Shown: positions 1 to 7,801, counted from the stretch's first letter. The stretch is 27,058 nucleotides of DNA from CAZVYJ01 sp964631565 (GCA_964631565.1 CAZVYJ010000040.1:1-27058); one strand, 5' to 3'. Notes: generated by a model not told the origin, from the sequence alone. Numbers and translations are program-made.

Positions 1-61
1 TAATAGTTTGATCCAGTCCCAATTCTGCTGCGATTTGCCTGACAATCTCTTTTTTTGTCAA
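1..61 (-). CDS. HU/IHF-family DNA-binding protein, N-terminal fragment (runs off the window)
   Basis: Only the first 20 codons are in the window. Read from a TTG start they give TKKEIVRQIAAELGLDQTI after the initiator, the usual opening of HU/IHF-type nucleoid proteins (a Thr-Lys-Lys-Glu-Ile start followed by a helix with an Ala-Glu-x-Leu-Gly-Leu turn). Such proteins dimerise, bend DNA and compact the nucleoid. The start is chosen because GGAGAG lies about 7 bases upstream of the TTG and no better in-frame start is visible. A good sigma-70-type promoter lies about 215 bases upstream on the same strand, so the transcript would have a leader of about 210 bases. The family call rests on a short stretch, so the exact subtype (HU or IHF) is open. 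Confidence 0.6.
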   Translation of the reverse strand, partial: MTKKEIVRQIAAELGLDQTI

Positions 62-276
62 GGTCGGCTCTCCTTATCACTTACGGAAACCAGACTATGC
101 AGCATCCTGACGCCACCGGATGCCAAAGGCAGCAAAGGTGCATATCGCCGTGTCCACAAAGTGTGATGCAGTTACGATGCGGACCAAGCGGCGAACCTCC
201 TTTGCACGAGTGCCTTATGCCCGCTGGAAACGAATTAACTTATTATTGAAAACACAATCGACGTGTTGCCGGAGTA

Positions 277-305
277 ATTATGCTTTTGCATTGAAAATTC
301 GTCAA
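277..305 (-). promoter_or_regulatory. sigma-70-type promoter for the HU-like gene
   Basis: On the minus strand TTGACG (300-305) is followed after exactly 17 bases by CATAAT (277-282). Transcription would start near 270 and run through about 210 bases of untranslated leader to the TTG start at 61. The stretch 62-344 otherwise holds no gene I can support. Confidence 0.55.
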
Positions 306-344
306 GAAAAAAGGAATGGGATTTGAAGGCATTTTTTTCATAAC

Positions 345-815
345 TTAAGTTTTGGCAAATAATTGCAAGAGAGCCTCGGTGAGTTCGGCGTAAGCATATG
401 GCACACAATGCTTTTGGTGGAGCATACGAATCATGGAATGATACGTTTCATAGTACTGATTTGCATTTTCGGTATCTTTTTTACCGCAAAAAAACACACG
501 GCAGCCCAGACTTCTGCGGTTTCGGGCTGTGCACTTGGTGTCCACCTGGTAGGGGCATCGCCTTATAAAGGCAGGCCTTATATCCGGCGGGGGTTCCATG
601 GTCAGCATCGCCAGTTCACCGGTTGAAAGATAGAGGCGGTGGTCTGCAAGATCGAACATGCAGCATTTTCCGCATGCGTCGCACCGGCTGGCAGTGCGGG
701 CGATATCGGCATCGACGGAGGCGTAGATTTCGCTTAGTTCGGCCAGGAATTCGGCTGTGCATAATTTCACAGCCGAGGCGATGTCGACCGGCTGGTTGTT
801 TTCGCAATCACTCAC
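345..815 (-). CDS. YkgJ-family cysteine-cluster protein (downstream copy)
   Basis: A 156-residue protein with the CxxCxxCC signature (CDACGKCC, about residues 44-51) and further cysteines in CPYQ, TKC, GCRVFFC and HQKHC segments, the pattern of YkgJ-type zinc- or iron-cluster-binding proteins. The biochemical role of this family is not settled. The start is GTG; it lies inside GTGAGTGA, so the gene overlaps the end of the preceding YkgJ-type gene by 8 bases, which argues for translational coupling and one operon. The protein has no signal peptide or membrane segment and is presumably cytoplasmic. Having two diverged members of the same family side by side suggests an old duplication or a heteromeric pair. 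Confidence 0.8.
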   Translation of the reverse strand: MSDCENNQPVDIASAVKLCTAEFLAELSEIYASVDADIARTASRCDACGKCCMFDLADHRLYLSTGELAMLTMEPPPDIRPAFIRRCPYQVDTKCTARNRRSLGCRVFFCGKKDTENANQYYETYHSMIRMLHQKHCVPYAYAELTEALLQLFAKT

Positions 816-1251
816 GTGTTTTATTGCACTTGGTTTGTATGTCTTCGAAGGAGTGCATCAGGCCGCGGTTTATGCCCGGGCATCGCATACCGGCTGCAGC
901 CCACAACTGGGGGCTGCGAATGTTGCTCGGCCAGAACGGCCACGTTCGGCATTGCATCGGCCGCACTGAATATATCCTGCATTTTCTGCCGCTGGAACCG
1001 TCGGGGACGAGAAAAATGCAGTCGTTGTTGTCCTTGCGTTCGACAAGCGTTATCCGCCGGCCGACTTTGCGGACGTATTTCCTGCGCATTTCCGCCTCGC
1101 TGATGCGAAGCTCTGCTGCGATGGCGGCGATTTCGTCGTCCGTCACCCAGATGTAGCCTTCCTCCGGGCCGGCGCAGCAGCCGCCGCAGCCGGTGCATTC
1201 GAAGGCCAGTCCGGCGACGTACCAAGGCGGTTTGTCTTCAAAGAATAGCAT
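808..1251 (-). CDS. YkgJ-family cysteine-cluster protein (upstream copy)
   Basis: A 147-residue protein with the cluster CTGCGGCC near residues 19-26 and downstream cysteines in NDCIFL, RKCRIYSVRPMQCRTWPFW and MRCPGINRG. The CRIYxxRPxxCRxWPFW block is the hallmark of the YkgJ/Fe-S-like cysteine-cluster family. It probably binds zinc or an iron-sulfur cluster; the function is unknown. It is the first gene of a two-gene unit and overlaps the next by 8 bases. There is no ribosome-binding site before the ATG. A TATACT box lies only 8 bases upstream of it, so the message may be leaderless or nearly so. Confidence 0.8.
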   Translation of the reverse strand: MLFFEDKPPWYVAGLAFECTGCGGCCAGPEEGYIWVTDDEIAAIAAELRISEAEMRRKYVRKVGRRITLVERKDNNDCIFLVPDGSSGRKCRIYSVRPMQCRTWPFWPSNIRSPQLWAAAGMRCPGINRGLMHSFEDIQTKCNKTRE

Positions 1252-1258
1252 AGCTGCA

Positions 1259-1287
1259 AGTATACCAGAACTGAGGCGAGAACAGAA
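1259..1287 (-). promoter_or_regulatory. possible promoter very close to the start codon
   Basis: On the minus strand TATACT (1259-1264) is preceded after 17 bases by a poor -35 (TTCTGT, 1282-1287). A start about 7 bases downstream would fall on or next to the ATG of the YkgJ-type gene, which lacks a Shine-Dalgarno sequence. This fits leaderless transcription but the -35 is weak. Confidence 0.25.
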
Positions 1288-1308
1288 AGCATTCCCCGAT
1301 GTCTGCCG

Positions 1309-4300
1309 TTAGTCAGACTCGCTCATGCGGCGATAGTATTGCTGCATCACATCCTTGTAATCTTCGGGCATCTTGTCCTGCATCGTGTCGGCGACGTTGT
1401 CGCGGACCTGCTTGGTCATGGCGGTCGATTTGTCGGACCTGACGTTGATCATGCCGCCGAGCAGCAGGGCGGTCTGCTTCAGCGAGGATATGAGCACGTT
1501 CCGCTGCCGCAGGACGTTTTTGTATCGGCCGGCCTTGAGGTCTTCGGCGTTTTTCTTCATCAGCGTGACGGCCGAGTCGAGCTTGAAGCCCGAGTAGTCG
1601 CTCTGCTTGAAATTCGCGCGTATGCGTTCGGCCCGGTTCACCAGTGCAGCCTGTTTGCCGGCGAGACGGTCGAGTTCCTGCTGCATCGGCGGCGGGACGG
1701 GGCCTTCGAGCCCTTCGCCGCCCGCGCCTGATGTCTTTCCGCCGCCGGTCGCGCCGCCGGCCGGCTCGGTTGAAGTATCTTTGACCTGGCCCTTCTGGTA
1801 AGGCTCTTCGCCCAGGCGGGTCGGCGTTTCGCGTCCGCCTTTGCCGACGGCCTTGTCCTCGACATGCTCGCCCGAAGATTTGCCCTGCCTGCCTTCGCCG
1901 CTTCGCCCGCCAACCTCGTCGTTGTTCGGCAGCTGGTTGCCCGTGACGCCCTGGGCGTTCATGTTCGATATCGGTCCGTCGACGGCGTCCCACCCGATGC
2001 CCTTGTCGCCGCTCATGGTGTACTTGCTGGAGACGTCCTCGACTTCCTCGAGCAGGTCTTCTTCCTCTTCCAGCAGGTCGCCGACGAGGTCTTCCAGTTC
2101 TGTGGGCAGTTCGGCCTGCTCGATGTTTTCCTGCCCGGTGGGGTCTTCCATATCCCATTTTTCGCGGTCGGGCTTGTCCGACAGCCATTTTTCAATGTTG
2201 GCCGTCAGCGTCTCGGCGTTTTCTATGCCGTTTTCCTCGCATGCGGTGGCGATTTCGGCGGCCTTGTTGGCGAGTGCGTTTTTCGCCATGGTCACGTCGC
2301 TCTTGACCGACATGAGCTCCTTCAGCAAAGCCGGGTTGGAGAAGTCCTGCTCGGCGAGCCTGGAGAAGTCGGTTATCGCTTCTTCCAGGAACTTCTCCCA
2401 TTTGTCCTCGATGGCCCGCAGTTCTTCGAGGAGCTTTTTGTCCTCTTCGGTGAAATCATCGACCGGTTTCTTCGCCAGCCGCTGCGACGCTTCGATGACT
2501 TTCTTGTGCTCCTCGACAAACTCTTCCAGCTTGCTCTGCAACTGGCGGAGTTTTTCTTTTGTTTCATCGCTCAGGTCGCCGGCGGCGGACTGTTTCTGCG
2601 AGTCAATATCGCCGCGTGCGAGGGCGGGGAGAATCGCCAGCATGGTCTGGAGTGCGTCGATTATTTTGTCCTGCGTGTCGGCGAGCATCTCGCACGGCTT
2701 CTGCCGGGCGTCGAAGTTTTCCAGTGCCGCAAGCACGCCGGCCTGCTGTATCGCCAGCGCAGCCTCGTTCACCGACAACAGCGCCAGGCCCTGCTGGATG
2801 GTTAGCATCTCCGGCTCGAAGTCGAAGTGCTCGACGATGTCCTGCATGTCGCTGCGGATGCTTTTCTGCGCCTCGACGATGGTTTTCGCCATCGCCGTTA
2901 CGCCTTTCAGGTCCGCCGGCTGACAGCGGCACTGCTCGGTCTGCAGCCGCTGTTTCTGCTGTGCGGCCAGCAGCGCCGCGAGTCTCTGCCGGAGCTGCTC
3001 GAATCGTTTCGCTCGCTCGGCAGCGACGACGGCCGGGTCGCGAACTGCTATCTTGAACAGCGGCGTTTTGGTGGTCTGATATCCGCCAAGCCCGGGCAGG
3101 TTGCGGTTGTCCGTAGCCGCCGCGAAGTAAACCACGGTGTCGCCGAGCCTGTAGTCGTCGAGCCTGATTTCGAAATCGAAGCGGCCCTGTTTTTTCTCGC
3201 CGAAGGCATACCTGTGAATCGTTTTCGGTTCTTCTCCTTCTCGTGAGGCCAGCAGGACCGCCTCGGTCAGGCCGTGATCGTCGAGAATTTCGACTCGCGT
3301 TTTAACCGTTCCGCCGGGCGGTGCGTCGATGTCGCATCCGGGCGACAGGAAGCGGACCTTCGGCGGCTCGTCGGCAATCGCGCGGATGCTGAAGTATCCG
3401 TTCATCATGCTCCTGCCGGAGCTGCTGTACGCCTCGGCTGACTTGCCGCTCTCGGCGAGGTCGGGAATATACTGCATCGCTCCGCCGGAGCGGTCGCGCA
3501 GCACGATGCGGTACTCGCCGTCCTTGTCGATGGGCAGCTCAGCCGAAAACGTCCTGTCGTCCCGGTCGGGCGCCATTTGAATCGAGCCGTTGTCCTTGAT
3601 TTCCAGCTGCACCTGCGGAGCGGGCGCGGACAGCCGCAGTTCGATTGTCGCCTTGCTTCCGGCCGGCGCCTCGATGTGACCGCCGGCGCTGGAAACCTTC
3701 CGCGGGGCCATGCCGGTGTAGGGCGGGTAGGTGTAGTCGATGTCGAACGCCTCGACGTCGACGCGGTTGACGACTTTCACGTTGTAGTAAGGCCTGTCGA
3801 GCGGCCAGCGGGTGTCGCCTATCTGAACCGCGTATCGGAAGCTCTGGGCGGCCGGCGGAAGCTCTGCCGTGAATACGCTGCATTTAATGTTCGACGTCAT
3901 CGGCTGCGGCTGGGCGTTTTCGATGATTATCCGCCCGTTGAGCGGCTTCTCGTCGTCGTTGCGTATCTGCACGACGACCGCCAGCCTGTCGCCGACGAAG
4001 CAGGTCGCATCGCCCGGCAAGAGTTTTACCAGTTCGACGCTGCCGTATGTCGGCACGTATCGCGTGGGCTGCATGGCCGCCAGCCCGCGCAGGAATGGCC
4101 CTTTCTGCAGCAGGGCGAAACCGGCGAGCACAATCACCGCAATTGCGGCGGCCAGCGCCCATCGCCTGGTCGTTTTCACGGGCAGCGATGTTCGCGGGTC
4201 TACATATCGCGAATAGCCGACGGCTTCGTCGATGGCCTTCTGCACGAGGTGCGGGCTTTTCTGGTCGGCGTCGGCGGCCAGCTGCACGGCGTTTATCAGG

Positions 4301-4629
4301 TGATTCTGCAGGCCCGGCGATGCCTGCTCGACGATTCTGGCTGTCCGGGCGGGATTCTGACGTCGCCCGAAAATCCTTCGCGCGACGAACCACCACGCCG
4401 CTGCGCCGCTGACGGCGCAGAAGCCGATGAGTATTATCCACCGCAGCATTACCGGCGGCTGGTCATGCCAGTATCCGCCGGCGACGACGGCCGCCAGCAG
4501 CGCCACGCAGACAATAGTGATGACGGCCGAGATGCCGGCTGCGAGCCGGAGCATCCACCTGCGGACGCTTACGCCGTCCAGCAGATGCAGTATTTCATCA
4601 ATGCCTTGATAGCGATTGAGCGTGCTCAT
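1309..4629 (-). CDS. large DUF4175-like membrane protein with coiled coil
   Basis: A protein of 1106 residues from the ATG that opens MSTLNRYQG; an upstream in-frame ATG would add 34 basic residues with no membrane or domain character, so I prefer the inner start. Three hydrophobic segments lie at about residues 29-51, 62-82 and 156-174, giving a membrane-anchored N-terminus. A long, probably extracytoplasmic, beta-rich region follows (about 200-560). Next is a charged helical region rich in Glu, Lys, Gln and Leu, predicted coiled coil (about 570-870, including a run ELPTELEDLVGDLLEEEEDL). A Gly-rich low-complexity linker and a final basic helical region end the protein. The arrangement resembles the DUF4175/TIGR02302 type and large hypothetical proteins of Planctomycetota, often found near MoxR/DUF58/von Willebrand operons, but none of those partners is here. 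The function is unknown. Codon use is GC-rich and typical for the window. Confidence 0.75.
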   Translation of the reverse strand: MSTLNRYQGIDEILHLLDGVSVRRWMLRLAAGISAVITIVCVALLAAVVAGGYWHDQPPVMLRWIILIGFCAVSGAAAWWFVARRIFGRRQNPARTARIVEQASPGLQNHLINAVQLAADADQKSPHLVQKAIDEAVGYSRYVDPRTSLPVKTTRRWALAAAIAVIVLAGFALLQKGPFLRGLAAMQPTRYVPTYGSVELVKLLPGDATCFVGDRLAVVVQIRNDDEKPLNGRIIIENAQPQPMTSNIKCSVFTAELPPAAQSFRYAVQIGDTRWPLDRPYYNVKVVNRVDVEAFDIDYTYPPYTGMAPRKVSSAGGHIEAPAGSKATIELRLSAPAPQVQLEIKDNGSIQMAPDRDDRTFSAELPIDKDGEYRIVLRDRSGGAMQYIPDLAESGKSAEAYSSSGRSMMNGYFSIRAIADEPPKVRFLSPGCDIDAPPGGTVKTRVEILDDHGLTEAVLLASREGEEPKTIHRYAFGEKKQGRFDFEIRLDDYRLGDTVVYFAAATDNRNLPGLGGYQTTKTPLFKIAVRDPAVVAAERAKRFEQLRQRLAALLAAQQKQRLQTEQCRCQPADLKGVTAMAKTIVEAQKSIRSDMQDIVEHFDFEPEMLTIQQGLALLSVNEAALAIQQAGVLAALENFDARQKPCEMLADTQDKIIDALQTMLAILPALARGDIDSQKQSAAGDLSDETKEKLRQLQSKLEEFVEEHKKVIEASQRLAKKPVDDFTEEDKKLLEELRAIEDKWEKFLEEAITDFSRLAEQDFSNPALLKELMSVKSDVTMAKNALANKAAEIATACEENGIENAETLTANIEKWLSDKPDREKWDMEDPTGQENIEQAELPTELEDLVGDLLEEEEDLLEEVEDVSSKYTMSGDKGIGWDAVDGPISNMNAQGVTGNQLPNNDEVGGRSGEGRQGKSSGEHVEDKAVGKGGRETPTRLGEEPYQKGQVKDTSTEPAGGATGGGKTSGAGGEGLEGPVPPPMQQELDRLAGKQAALVNRAERIRANFKQSDYSGFKLDSAVTLMKKNAEDLKAGRYKNVLRQRNVLISSLKQTALLLGGMINVRSDKSTAMTKQVRDNVADTMQDKMPEDYKDVMQQYYRRMSESD

Positions 4630-4733
4630 CGCGGTTTCCGTCCGTGTGCAAAGGTTCTTATTAAGTTTAACGACAAGAGGGGGGAGATTTCGTGCATATT
4701 TGATGGATTTTTTTCGGATTATATGGGGCAAAA

Positions 4734-4764
4734 TAAAAACCCGGCGTCCCTCGGGGACGCCGGG
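4734..4764 (-). terminator. intrinsic terminator after the DRE-TIM metallolyase gene
   Basis: An 11-bp perfect GC-rich stem (CCCGGCGTCCC paired with GGGACGCCGGG) with a 3-base loop is followed on the minus strand by TTTTTATTTT. It lies about 30 bases beyond the stop codon of the minus-strand gene to its right. Confidence 0.85.
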
Positions 4765-4794
4765 CTAAATATGCGATTTATTTCGCACGAAAAA

Positions 4795-6156
4795 TTATTT
4801 GCAGAACGACTGTTTGTACCATGCGTGCATTTCTTCGTCGCTTATGGTGCTGGTTCTGCCGTTCTGGTATTCGGCGTCCACCTTGTCGCGGATTTCCAGC
4901 AACCGCGTGTCGTCCTTGGCGACGATGACTTTGTAATTTGTCTCTATCCAGTGCTTGATGCCGGCGGCGCCCGACTTATCGGTTATCGCGACTCCCGGCG
5001 GGCGGTTGAGTATCCTGCCCGTGTCGAACGGGTTGTAGATTTCCTCGTTCTTCAGCAGACCGTCGGCGTGTATGCCGGCCCGCGTCGTGTTGAAGTCGCG
5101 CCCGACCAGCGGATAATTGCTCGGTATCGGGTAGCCGATTACGTCGCGGAAGTAATCGGCGATTTCGGTGATGACGCCGTAGTTGATGCGGCTGTCCATT
5201 CCCTTCAGTTGGGCGGCCTCGATTACCATCGCCTCGACCGGCGTGTTGCCCGTCCGCTCGCCGATGCCCAGCAGGCTGCCGTTGCATGCGCAGCAGCCGT
5301 ACAGCCACGCCGTCGCCGGGTTGATGAGCACCTTGTGGAAATCGTTGTGCCCGTGATATTCCATCAGCTCGCCCGGCACGCCGGCGTCGTGGATCATGCC
5401 GTGCACCAGCTTCGGCACCGAACGAGGCAGGGCGGCGTTCGGCCAGGGCACGCCGTAGCCCATCGTGTCGCACAGGCGGATTTTTACGTTCATGCGGTAT
5501 TCTTCGCGGAGCTTCATCAGCTCGATTGCGAACGGAATGACGAAGCCGTAGAAGTCGGCCCGCGTTACGTCTTCAAAGTGGCATCGCGGGATAATGCCTT
5601 CATCCAGCGACGAGCGAACGATGTCCAGATACTGGTCCATCGCCTGCCTGCGCGATTTCTTGAGCTTCAGGAATATGTGGTAGTCGCTGCAGCTGGTGAG
5701 GATGCCGGTTTCCTTGACGGCCATCTCCTTGACCAGCTTGAAATCGTTCTTGACCGCGCGGATCCAGCTTGTGATATGCGGAAACTCAGCACCGACCTCG
5801 AGGCATTTCTCGACGGCTTCACAATCCTTCTTCGAGTAGATGAAGAACTCGCTCAGGCGGATGATGCCGCTGCCGCCGTCGAGCTTGGCCAGCAGCTTGT
5901 ATATTTCTACAATCTGCCCCACGGTGTACGGCGGGCGCGCCTGCTGGCCGTCGCGGAACGTCGTATCGGTTATCCAGATTTCGCCGGCCGGGTTCAGGGG
6001 GACAGTCGCTTCCTCGAACACGACCTTGGGAATCGCGGTATAGGGAAATACGTTCCGATACAGGTTCGGCTCGGAAACGTCCTGAAGTTCGTATTTTTTC
6101 TTTGAATTAGGCAATTCGACCTCGCAATTATCCCGGATTAACAGCCGCGGGAGCAT
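4795..6156 (-). CDS. DRE-TIM metallolyase: candidate Re-citrate synthase or isopropylmalate-synthase relative
   Basis: A 453-residue protein of the DRE-TIM family, which condenses acetyl-CoA with a 2-oxo acid. Visible signatures are DTTFRDGQQ at residues 64-72 (catalytic Arg68 and metal ligand Asp69), the metal-binding HGHND motif, and GIGERTGNTPVEA shortly after. It lacks the C-terminal LeuA regulatory domain, and its N-terminal extension (SEPNLYRNVFPY) is unlike ordinary LeuA. Anaerobes carry a similar-sized relative that works as Re-citrate synthase (oxaloacetate plus acetyl-CoA), so that is my preferred but unproven reading. Homocitrate, citramalate or isopropylmalate synthase are alternatives. 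The ATG has no clear ribosome-binding site; an in-frame TTG at 6114 has GAGGT just upstream and would give 439 residues starting LPNSKKKYEL. A strong promoter and terminator flank it, so it is a single-gene unit downstream of purN. Confidence 0.75.
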   Translation of the reverse strand: MLPRLLIRDNCEVELPNSKKKYELQDVSEPNLYRNVFPYTAIPKVVFEEATVPLNPAGEIWITDTTFRDGQQARPPYTVGQIVEIYKLLAKLDGGSGIIRLSEFFIYSKKDCEAVEKCLEVGAEFPHITSWIRAVKNDFKLVKEMAVKETGILTSCSDYHIFLKLKKSRRQAMDQYLDIVRSSLDEGIIPRCHFEDVTRADFYGFVIPFAIELMKLREEYRMNVKIRLCDTMGYGVPWPNAALPRSVPKLVHGMIHDAGVPGELMEYHGHNDFHKVLINPATAWLYGCCACNGSLLGIGERTGNTPVEAMVIEAAQLKGMDSRINYGVITEIADYFRDVIGYPIPSNYPLVGRDFNTTRAGIHADGLLKNEEIYNPFDTGRILNRPPGVAITDKSGAAGIKHWIETNYKVIVAKDDTRLLEIRDKVDAEYQNGRTSTISDEEMHAWYKQSFCK

Positions 6157-6188
6157 TTCTGTGCATAACGTTACAACAGAAACGAAGC

Positions 6189-6217
6189 ATTTTAACAGAA
6201 AAACGCAACTGCTTCAA
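6189..6217 (-). promoter_or_regulatory. sigma-70-type promoter for the DRE-TIM metallolyase gene
   Basis: On the minus strand TTGAAG (6212-6217), a 17-base spacer and TAAAAT (6189-6194). Transcription would start near 6182, 25 bases before the ATG or 70 before the alternative TTG start. Confidence 0.6.
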
Positions 6218-6267
6218 ACATCTTTGCATATGGAGTGAAATTATAGGCGGGGAAATCTTTTTGCAGG

Positions 6268-6882
6268 TTATCTGCCGAGTTTGCCGGCTGCGAACAGGCG
6301 TATCGCTTCCGGATATGCGATGCATTCCTGCTCGAACACGCGGGCGGCCAGCGTGTCGGCGTCGTCGCCTTTCAGGACCGGCACTTTGCGCTGCAGGATT
6401 ATCCGCCCGGCGTCGTATTCGTTCGTGACGAAGTGCACCGTGCAGCCGGACTCCTTGCGCCCGGACGCCAGCACAGCCTCGTGAACGTGGCGGCCGTACA
6501 TGCCCGCCCCACCGAAGTCAGGCAGCAGGGCCGGGTGGATGTTCATCACGCGGCCTTCGTAGCGATGCGGTATGTGCCACAGCGAAAGAAATCCCGCCTG
6601 GATGACAAGGTCGACTTCGGTTGCGTCGAGAATCTCAGCGATTTTTGCAGAGTATGTTTCGGTGTCGGGCATCTGCTTGTAGGGCACGATATGAACGGGC
6701 AGGTGCATTGCCTCGGCTCGCTCGACGCCTTTGCAAGGCCGCGACGCGATGACGACGGCGATCTCGGCCGGCAGCTTGCCCGCCTCGATAAGCTCCTGAA
6801 TGTTCACCATCGTCCGCCCGCCGCCTGATATCAGCACGCCGAGCCGCAGCTTTTTGATGTTGATTTTGCCGGTCTTGCCCAT
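6268..6882 (-). CDS. purN: phosphoribosylglycinamide formyltransferase (PurN)
   Basis: A 204-residue protein of normal PurN length. PurN transfers a formyl group from 10-formyltetrahydrofolate to glycinamide ribonucleotide in purine synthesis. Signatures: LGVLISGGGRTMVNIQ near the N-terminus (phosphate loop, with Arg-Thr-Met where many PurN have Gly-Ser-Asn), the MNIHPALLP block with the catalytic Asn and His, and NEYDAGRII with the catalytic Asp. The start ATG has no strong ribosome-binding site and is followed by a short basic leader (GKTGKINIKK) before the fold begins. It is encoded upstream of the DRE-TIM metallolyase on the same strand, but the latter has its own promoter. Confidence 0.92.
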   Translation of the reverse strand: MGKTGKINIKKLRLGVLISGGGRTMVNIQELIEAGKLPAEIAVVIASRPCKGVERAEAMHLPVHIVPYKQMPDTETYSAKIAEILDATEVDLVIQAGFLSLWHIPHRYEGRVMNIHPALLPDFGGAGMYGRHVHEAVLASGRKESGCTVHFVTNEYDAGRIILQRKVPVLKGDDADTLAARVFEQECIAYPEAIRLFAAGKLGR

Positions 6883-6940
6883 GGCCGGATTAAAACGGAA
6901 TCGCCCGCGGCTGTCCAGACCATACCGACTTCCTTTTTAG

Positions 6941-6966
6941 CCGCGAACCACGCGAACACCGCGAAC
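6941..6966. repeat. degenerate tandem GCGAAC motif
   Basis: Three GCGAAC units spaced 9-10 bases apart (CCGCGAACCA, CGCGAACAC, CGCGAAC) lie between purN and the AT-rich island. Short runs of this kind (degenerate cACGAA/GCGAA tandem motifs) are seen scattered in many bacterial genomes. The function is unknown. It may mark the left edge of the island. Confidence 0.4.
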
Positions 6967-7185
6967 TTTTTGCCAAAAAGGCAGCCAAACTGAGGGACTT
7001 TTGTTGCATAGTACACTGGTGACCCTCTGTAGTTATCTGGAATTGACTCTGATATCCTTTGGAGACGCCTCTGCCTGTCATGTTGACCCTAACATATCCC
7101 GAATATGCCCCTATGGCAGCGCAAACAACGTCTTATTGAAGGTCAAATAAACGTTATTTCTTGCAAAGGCGAAAGTTAAAATCTT

Positions 7186-7201
7186 TGGCACGGACATTGC
7201 T
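7186..7201 (+). promoter_or_regulatory. sigma-54 (RpoN) promoter
   Basis: TGGCACG, four bases, TTGCT: an essentially perfect -24/-12 element, with GG (7187-7188) and GC (7199-7200) separated by exactly 10 bases. The start would be near 7212. Upstream there are two dyads that could serve as activator sites: ATGTT-N6-AACAT at 7080-7095 and TGCC-N5-GGCA within 7106-7118, about 90-110 bases before the promoter, the usual distance for an enhancer-binding protein. It points at the SNase-like and DUF3800 genes of the AT-rich island. Confidence 0.7.
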
Positions 7202-7211
7202 AACTATTCTA

Positions 7212-7420
7212 TATGCCCCTTTGTGGGCAGTATGGGGCAGAACCGGGCAATAGCCCGGTGACAATAGATTAGATTTTTGCCATGGAAGGTTTGAGTTTGT
7301 TCGTCCCACTCGCTCTACCTCCAAAGCTTGATCTGTTTCTGTTGCACACTAGGCTATTACCCCGCGGAAAAAAACTAATTTGGTAGTGCGTATCTATTTG
7401 CAAAGTTAAGGAGATTCAAA
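7212..7420 (+). other. structured leader (or small RNA) after the sigma-54 promoter
   Basis: About 209 bases without a convincing gene. It opens with TGCCC (7214-7218), which can pair with either of two downstream GGGCA copies (7225-7229 or 7235-7239). Next is a perfect 7-bp hairpin, ACCGGGC-AATA-GCCCGGT (7242-7259). The hairpin arm CGGGCAATAGCC can instead pair with GGCTATTACCCCG at 7352-7364. Mutually exclusive stems of this sort suggest a regulatory leader, or a small RNA upstream of the SNase-like gene. The ten bases ATATGCCCCT at the start of the leader are a repeat of 7103-7112 upstream of the promoter. Confidence 0.35.
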
Positions 7421-7699
7421 ATGGACTGGATTGAAGGTAATGTTACAGACGTCATCGATGGCGACACTTTTAAACTCGACGTCAAGTGGGTTGGCAAGAG
7501 TAACCAAGCGAATTATCACAGCAAAGAGACTATTCGCTTGGCGAACATTAGCAAACCAGAAATATCGACTGCTGCGGGTCGACTTGCGGCAGTTGTTGCC
7601 CGCAAAAAGTACTGTGGTAAATATCTGCACTGCGACATTCAAGCTCGCGACGTTTACGGAAGATTAGTATGCAAAGTACGCGAATGTCTAGAACGATAA
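7421..7699 (+). CDS. minimal SNase-like (thermonuclease-fold) protein
   Basis: A 92-residue protein with the staphylococcal-nuclease fold signature. VIDGDTF (Asp13 and Asp15 in the places of Asp19 and Asp21), IRLANISKPE (Arg39 for Arg35, Glu47 for Glu43) and DVYGRL (Arg81 for Arg87) match the active-site segments. The position of calcium ligand Asp40 is Ser44 here. The C-terminal helices of a full nuclease (about 140-150 residues) are missing, so it may be a non-catalytic OB-fold binder, a weak nuclease or a decaying copy. AAGGAG 8 bases before the ATG supports translation. There is no signal peptide, unlike secreted thermonucleases. It is AT-rich like its DUF3800 neighbour. Confidence 0.65.
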   Translation: MDWIEGNVTDVIDGDTFKLDVKWVGKSNQANYHSKETIRLANISKPEISTAAGRLAAVVARKKYCGKYLHCDIQARDVYGRLVCKVRECLER

Positions 7700-7801
7700 G
7701 GCTATCATTGTAATTAGTTTGCAGATTGAAATAACAACGACCATGCTACAGGCAGAAGGTTTGTAGATGTGCTGTAAAAGAATATGTCGATATGTTAGGT
7801 C

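Noticed and set aside
352..366. TTGGCAAATAATTGC as a sigma-54 promoter
   Set aside because: GG and GC are 9 bases apart, and it points into the 3' end of a minus-strand gene.
3577..6105. Plus-strand open frame of 842 codons
   Set aside because: It lies opposite two well-supported minus-strand genes, has no family motifs and no ribosome-binding site, and is explained by GC-rich third positions on the other strand.
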